Part shown: in pieces, positions 30,653-32,881 of the stretch
How the letters are laid out: each line of letters starts with the position of its first letter
How positions within the stretch are numbered: the first letter of the stretch is position 1
Origin: Lachnospiraceae bacterium UBA2860
Lineage (GTDB): Bacteria > Bacillota > Clostridia > Lachnospirales > Lachnospiraceae
Direction: 5' to 3'
Assembly (NCBI GenBank): GCA_002350625.1
Contig: DEFE01000026.1
Location: forward strand, 66,268 to 99,148
DNA: 32,881 nucleotides
Program-made: the position numbers and the translations under genes
The notes under the pieces: generated by a model
Database searches by the model: none
What the model was told of the DNA's origin: nothing
Seen by the model: only the letters and a program-made list of their open reading frames with translations

Positions 30653-30934
30653 ATGGGAATTGATGACCTGATGGAAGAATTGACACTGATCACGGCACAG
30701 CTTGCCCTGTTGGAAAAGGACAGCAAGCGGATCAGGAAGGAACTGCTGAAGCAGATGCAGGGACAGCGGATCACTGACCTTGAAAATGATTCCATCAAGG
30801 TGCATCTGGTGAAAGGGTTCAGCAGGACATCCATTGACAAGGACAAGCTGAAGAAACTGTTTCCTGGTGCCTTGGAAGTATGTTCCCGGTCATCATGGGT
30901 GGATGACTTTGTGAAGGTGACAAGCAATGACTGA
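30653..30934 (+). CDS. 93-residue coiled-coil protein, unknown
   Basis: Behind GAAGGGGCAG; the sequence starts MGIDDLMEELTLITAQLALL and continues as a helix with heptads (EKDSKRIRKELLKQMQGQRI), then a short basic part. No motif is recognised. Its stop overlaps the start of the following 59-residue gene (AATGA), and the sigma gene follows that, so the three are probably one operon downstream of the terminator at 30590-30635. Possibly an anti-sigma or assembly factor; this is speculation from position. Confidence 0.65.
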   Translation: MGIDDLMEELTLITAQLALLEKDSKRIRKELLKQMQGQRITDLENDSIKVHLVKGFSRTSIDKDKLKKLFPGALEVCSRSSWVDDFVKVTSND

Positions 30935-31106
30935 AGGACTTCTGAAAGTGGAATACCTGCTGAATGATCAGGTGAAAGTTCAGCGTGATATGAACCAGTT
31001 TGAACTGGCAGCACTGTTATTTGATGAAGGTGTCCTGTTGCTGTCGGTGAACAAGCGGAAGGTTCACAGGAAGCACAGGAAGGGAACCAGAGGGCATGAC
31101 CAATGA
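30927..31106 (+). CDS. 59-residue small protein between coiled-coil and sigma genes
   Basis: It starts at ATG 30927 inside the preceding stop (AATGACTGA) and ends 11 bases inside the sigma gene. The product reads MTEGLLKVEYLLNDQVKVQR, DMNQFELAALLFDEGVLLLS, then a basic tail. Overlap at both ends and a full-length reading frame support a real gene with coupled translation. Confidence 0.55.
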   Translation: MTEGLLKVEYLLNDQVKVQRDMNQFELAALLFDEGVLLLSVNKRKVHRKHRKGTRGHDQ

Positions 31107-32046
31107 AGAACTTGTGGAAGCAATACAGAAGGGCATCAATGTTCAGGCCAACATGCAGCAGCTTTATGAACAGAACAGGGGACTGATTTTCCAATGGATC
31201 AGGCCATACACAAGCATTGCTGAAACTGCTGACCTGATGCAGGAAGCGTTCTTTGGACTGCATGAAGCGGTGCAGCGGTATGATCCCGGACAGGATGTCC
31301 GGTTCACTTCATATGCGTCCTATTGGATCAGGCAGGCCGTGTCACGGTATTGTGACAACTGTGGACAGATAGGACAGTCAAAGCGTGTACCTGTTCATAT
31401 GCGTGAAACGGTCAGGAAGTTCAAGCGTTTCTGTTTGGAATATCGTTCAGAAAATGGTTCTGAACCTGATGACACTGTGATCTGTAACGGAATGGGGATT
31501 GACCTGGACAAGCTGAACCGGATCAGGAAGACCATCATTGAAATGAACAGCATCAGCATTGATGCACCAGTGCCGGGAATGGATGGTGTCACGGTTGGTG
31601 ACGGCATCCCTGATGACTTTGACCTGGAACAGGTTGTCACAGATCAGGAAGCAGAAAGGACAGACGGCTTACTGTTGTGGAAGCAGGTCAGCACGCTTCC
31701 AGAACGGCAGCAGGACATCATTCTGAAGCACTTCCGGGACAACATACCACTGAAGGACATAGCTGCTGACTGTGGCCTTTCTGGTGAGCGTGTCAGGCAG
31801 CTTGAAGCCAAAGGCCTGAAGACACTGCATGACAGGGCAGAACTGAAGCAGGTGGCACTGGATCGTGACATAGGCGTTGATTCTGTGGCATATCGTGGCG
31901 GGGTCAGACGGTTCAGAAATACCAGGACATCAGCAACAGAAGCTGCTGCCCTTCGTGACCTGGAAAAGCAGGACACGGTTGCACGGTATCTGAAGTTAAG
32001 GGCAGACCTTAATGCAATGATAGAAGCATCACGACAGGCAGAATGA
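31096..32046 (+). CDS. Element-encoded sigma-70-type factor
   Basis: 316 residues. Region 2 lies at about 20-90 (LMQEAFFGLHEAVQRYDPGQ, then RFTSYASYWIRQAVSRYCD), region 3 at about 105-155, and region 4 at about 200-250 (LPERQQDIILKHFRDNIPLK, then DIAADCGLSGERVRQLEAKG). A helical tail of about 65 residues follows. It would direct host RNA polymerase to a subset of promoters, such as the TATGAT-type sites at 26553 and 32668. It is the last intact gene before the right end. Its start overlaps the small upstream gene. Confidence 0.88.
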   Translation: MTNEELVEAIQKGINVQANMQQLYEQNRGLIFQWIRPYTSIAETADLMQEAFFGLHEAVQRYDPGQDVRFTSYASYWIRQAVSRYCDNCGQIGQSKRVPVHMRETVRKFKRFCLEYRSENGSEPDDTVICNGMGIDLDKLNRIRKTIIEMNSISIDAPVPGMDGVTVGDGIPDDFDLEQVVTDQEAERTDGLLLWKQVSTLPERQQDIILKHFRDNIPLKDIAADCGLSGERVRQLEAKGLKTLHDRAELKQVALDRDIGVDSVAYRGGVRRFRNTRTSATEAAALRDLEKQDTVARYLKLRADLNAMIEASRQAE

Positions 32047-32690
32047 AGGGGGTGGTTCCGTTGGGCTATTGAATCCGGTGACCAGATCAGCAGCCTGATC
32101 ACCTTGAATCACAACTGAATATGGAACTGAATAATTCATGCTGATCCTGTTGGATTTCCCGCCACTGATCCATAAACCTTCACCCGGTGAAAGATCACAT
32201 CTGTGGAAGACAATCCGGGAACGCTTATTCAGTTACACCATTGTGGGGACGGATGACATTTCCATGATAGAACAGAAAAAGACCACCTGCTGCATTTACT
32301 GCAACAGATGGCCTTTTCCATCTTATCCACAAGAAAAGAGGTTCCCACAATCACCCATGGACAGACACCTTGACACCTTCAGCATATCACAGGTCAGAAG
32401 GACTATGAACAGTTTTCCAGAATCTGCCAGAAAACCGGACAGGCCGTCATGGATGACAGCACCACGGCCTGCCTGATGGCCTTTCCTGCCCTTCTGGTGA
32501 AGCGGTGGCATATTTCCACACTTAAGGGCGAAAACGCTGCCCTGTGTCATCCTGTGTGGCCTGCTGACCTTCCTGTGTTGGTGGATCGGCGGGACAGGTG
32601 CCGGTGATCGGCAGCAGGCCAGAAGGATCAGCCAGGGACAGCTTGCAGGCCTGTGGTCTGTCATGTTATGATGGAAGCCTGAAAGAATAT
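32047..32690 (+). other. Gene-poor right-hand region with possible decayed ORF
   Basis: No confident gene. The longest open frame is 32138-32476 (112 codons; includes a CIYCNRW pair), but it lacks a clear ribosome binding site. Another frame has protein-like text in two pieces, about 32263-32371 and 32375-32601, separated by a TGA (…HGQTP, stop, HLQHITGQKDYEQFSRICQK…). This may be the remains of a gene. An extended -10 (TGTTATGAT) lies at 32665-32673. A small inverted repeat, GATCA / TGATC, lies near 32082-32097. Confidence 0.4.
32665..32673 (+). promoter_or_regulatory. Extended -10-like site near the right end
   Basis: TGT followed by TATGAT, with TTGCAG about 18 bases upstream. It faces out of the element towards downstream chromosomal DNA and might drive a transcript across attR. 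Confidence 0.3.
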
Positions 32691-32711
32691 GGTTCAGAGG
32701 GGTTCAGAGTA
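32691..32711 (+). repeat. GGTTCAGAG tandem copies (right end)
   Basis: GGTTCAGAG at 32691 and GGTTCAGAGTA at 32701, 10 bases apart. The longer copy matches the left end at 19265. Confidence 0.55.
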
Positions 32712-32723
32712 GTGGAAAACTGA

Positions 32724-32756
32724 ACTTCTTACACGTTATACATACGTTGCTTACAA
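32724..32756 (+). repeat. Arm-type repeats (right end)
   Basis: ACTTCTTACAC, GTTATACATAC and GTTGCTTACAA on an 11-bp phase; the middle unit is degenerate. Same orientation and spacing as the left array at 19311-19343. Confidence 0.7.
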
Positions 32757-32808
32757 AGGACGGTGAAAGTGCCGTGTTTATAGGGGTTTCAGTTCTTCAT
32801 TCACTTAT

Positions 32809-32815
32809 GCAAGCG
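32809..32815 (+). repeat. attR core and displaced rpsI 3' end
   Basis: GCAAGCG followed by CTGA: the frame AAG CGC TGA is Lys-Arg-stop, the original end of rpsI pushed 13.65 kb away by integration. Confidence 0.7.
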
Positions 32816-32837
32816 CTGATCTCGAGTCGAAATCATC

Positions 32838-32874
32838 AAAAAACCCTGGAATCTCAACGGTTTCAGGGTTTTTT
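32838..32874 (+). terminator. Original rplM-rpsI terminator, displaced beyond attR
   Basis: AAAAAACCCTG / CAGGGTTTTTT stem with a long loop, directly after the displaced rpsI stop. Confidence 0.8.
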
Positions 32875-32881
32875 CATGCCC

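Larger units (their letters stand above)
19164..32815. mobile_element. Integrated satellite-like element in the 3' end of rpsI
   Basis: About 13.65 kb, bounded by the 7-bp direct repeat GCAAGCG (19163-19169 and 32809-32815). The left junction restores the rpsI end; the right junction is followed by the displaced rpsI stop and a terminator. It encodes a tyrosine integrase, a cI-like repressor, a primase-helicase Rep, an origin-like locus, a Mor-like activator, a tape-measure protein, a sigma factor and small unknown genes. No relaxase, portal, capsid, terminase or lysis gene was recognised. Base and codon use differ from the host. The most economical reading is a phage satellite (PICI-like); a defective prophage or a plasmid-like integrative element is the alternative. 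Confidence 0.85.

Noticed and set aside
24900..31106. Relaxase or conjugation genes that would make this an integrative mobilisable element
   Set aside because: No HUH or other relaxase motif, coupling protein or VirB4-type ATPase is visible in any element gene.
19265..32711. GGTTCAGAGTA direct repeat as the attachment core
   Set aside because: It is longer than GCAAGCG, but the rpsI stop codon and second terminator at 32811-32874 place the crossover in rpsI, outside this repeat.
1..32881. CRISPR arrays and tRNA genes
   Set aside because: No regularly spaced repeats with unique spacers and no cloverleaf-type sequences were found on reading both strands.

Overview
The window reads as a chromosome segment of a fairly GC-rich member of the Clostridia, most likely Lachnospiraceae. 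This is inferred from the gene set (GGGtGRT, DUF4364, DUF1836 and YerC-like proteins, an infC-rpmI-rplT operon with a leader) and from Gram-positive AGGAGG ribosome binding sites; no 16S gene is present to settle it. No tRNA, rRNA or CRISPR array was seen.

Positions 1-19,173 are core chromosome. In order they carry: the 3' part of a GGGtGRT-family gene; purB and purA (the IMP-to-AMP branch); a small exported protein; a membrane-anchored HAD hydrolase; a SEC-C protein; the infC-rpmI-rplT operon with an attenuator leader and an AUU start; convergent rarA and a DUF4364 gene; a polar amino-acid ABC transporter (binding protein, permease, ATPase) followed by a YerC/TrpR-type regulator; a DUF1836 gene; pcrA; a PurF-like protein that has lost its glutaminase nucleophile; a PdaA-type deacetylase; and rplM-rpsI.

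Positions about 19,164-32,815 are an integrated element of about 13.65 kb inserted in the last codons of rpsI. The left junction reads Lys-Arg-stop (AAG CGA TAA). At the right junction the displaced chromosomal end (AAG CGC TGA) and a second terminator reappear. The left half is a leftward block (cI-like repressor, two small genes, tyrosine integrase, a ribbon-helix-helix protein with a duplicated domain). It is divergent from a rightward block: a small HTH protein, a primase-polymerase/VirE helicase Rep, an iteron plus AT-rich origin-like hairpin, unknown genes, a Mor-like activator, a lone tail tape-measure protein, several small unknown genes, and a sigma-70-type factor. Base and codon use differ from the host (mostly GAA rather than GAG for Glu, lower GC).

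No portal, capsid, terminase, other tail gene, lysis gene or relaxase was recognised. The layout (int, divergent repressor, Rep, adjacent ori) resembles a phage satellite (PICI-like). It is unusual in carrying its own tape measure, its own sigma factor and a Mor-like activator. A motif repeated at 11-bp spacing (GTTGCTTACA type) sits just inside both ends and, in opposite orientation, on both sides of the tape-measure cassette. The satellite interpretation is inference; the repeats, gene content and att structure are read from the sequence.
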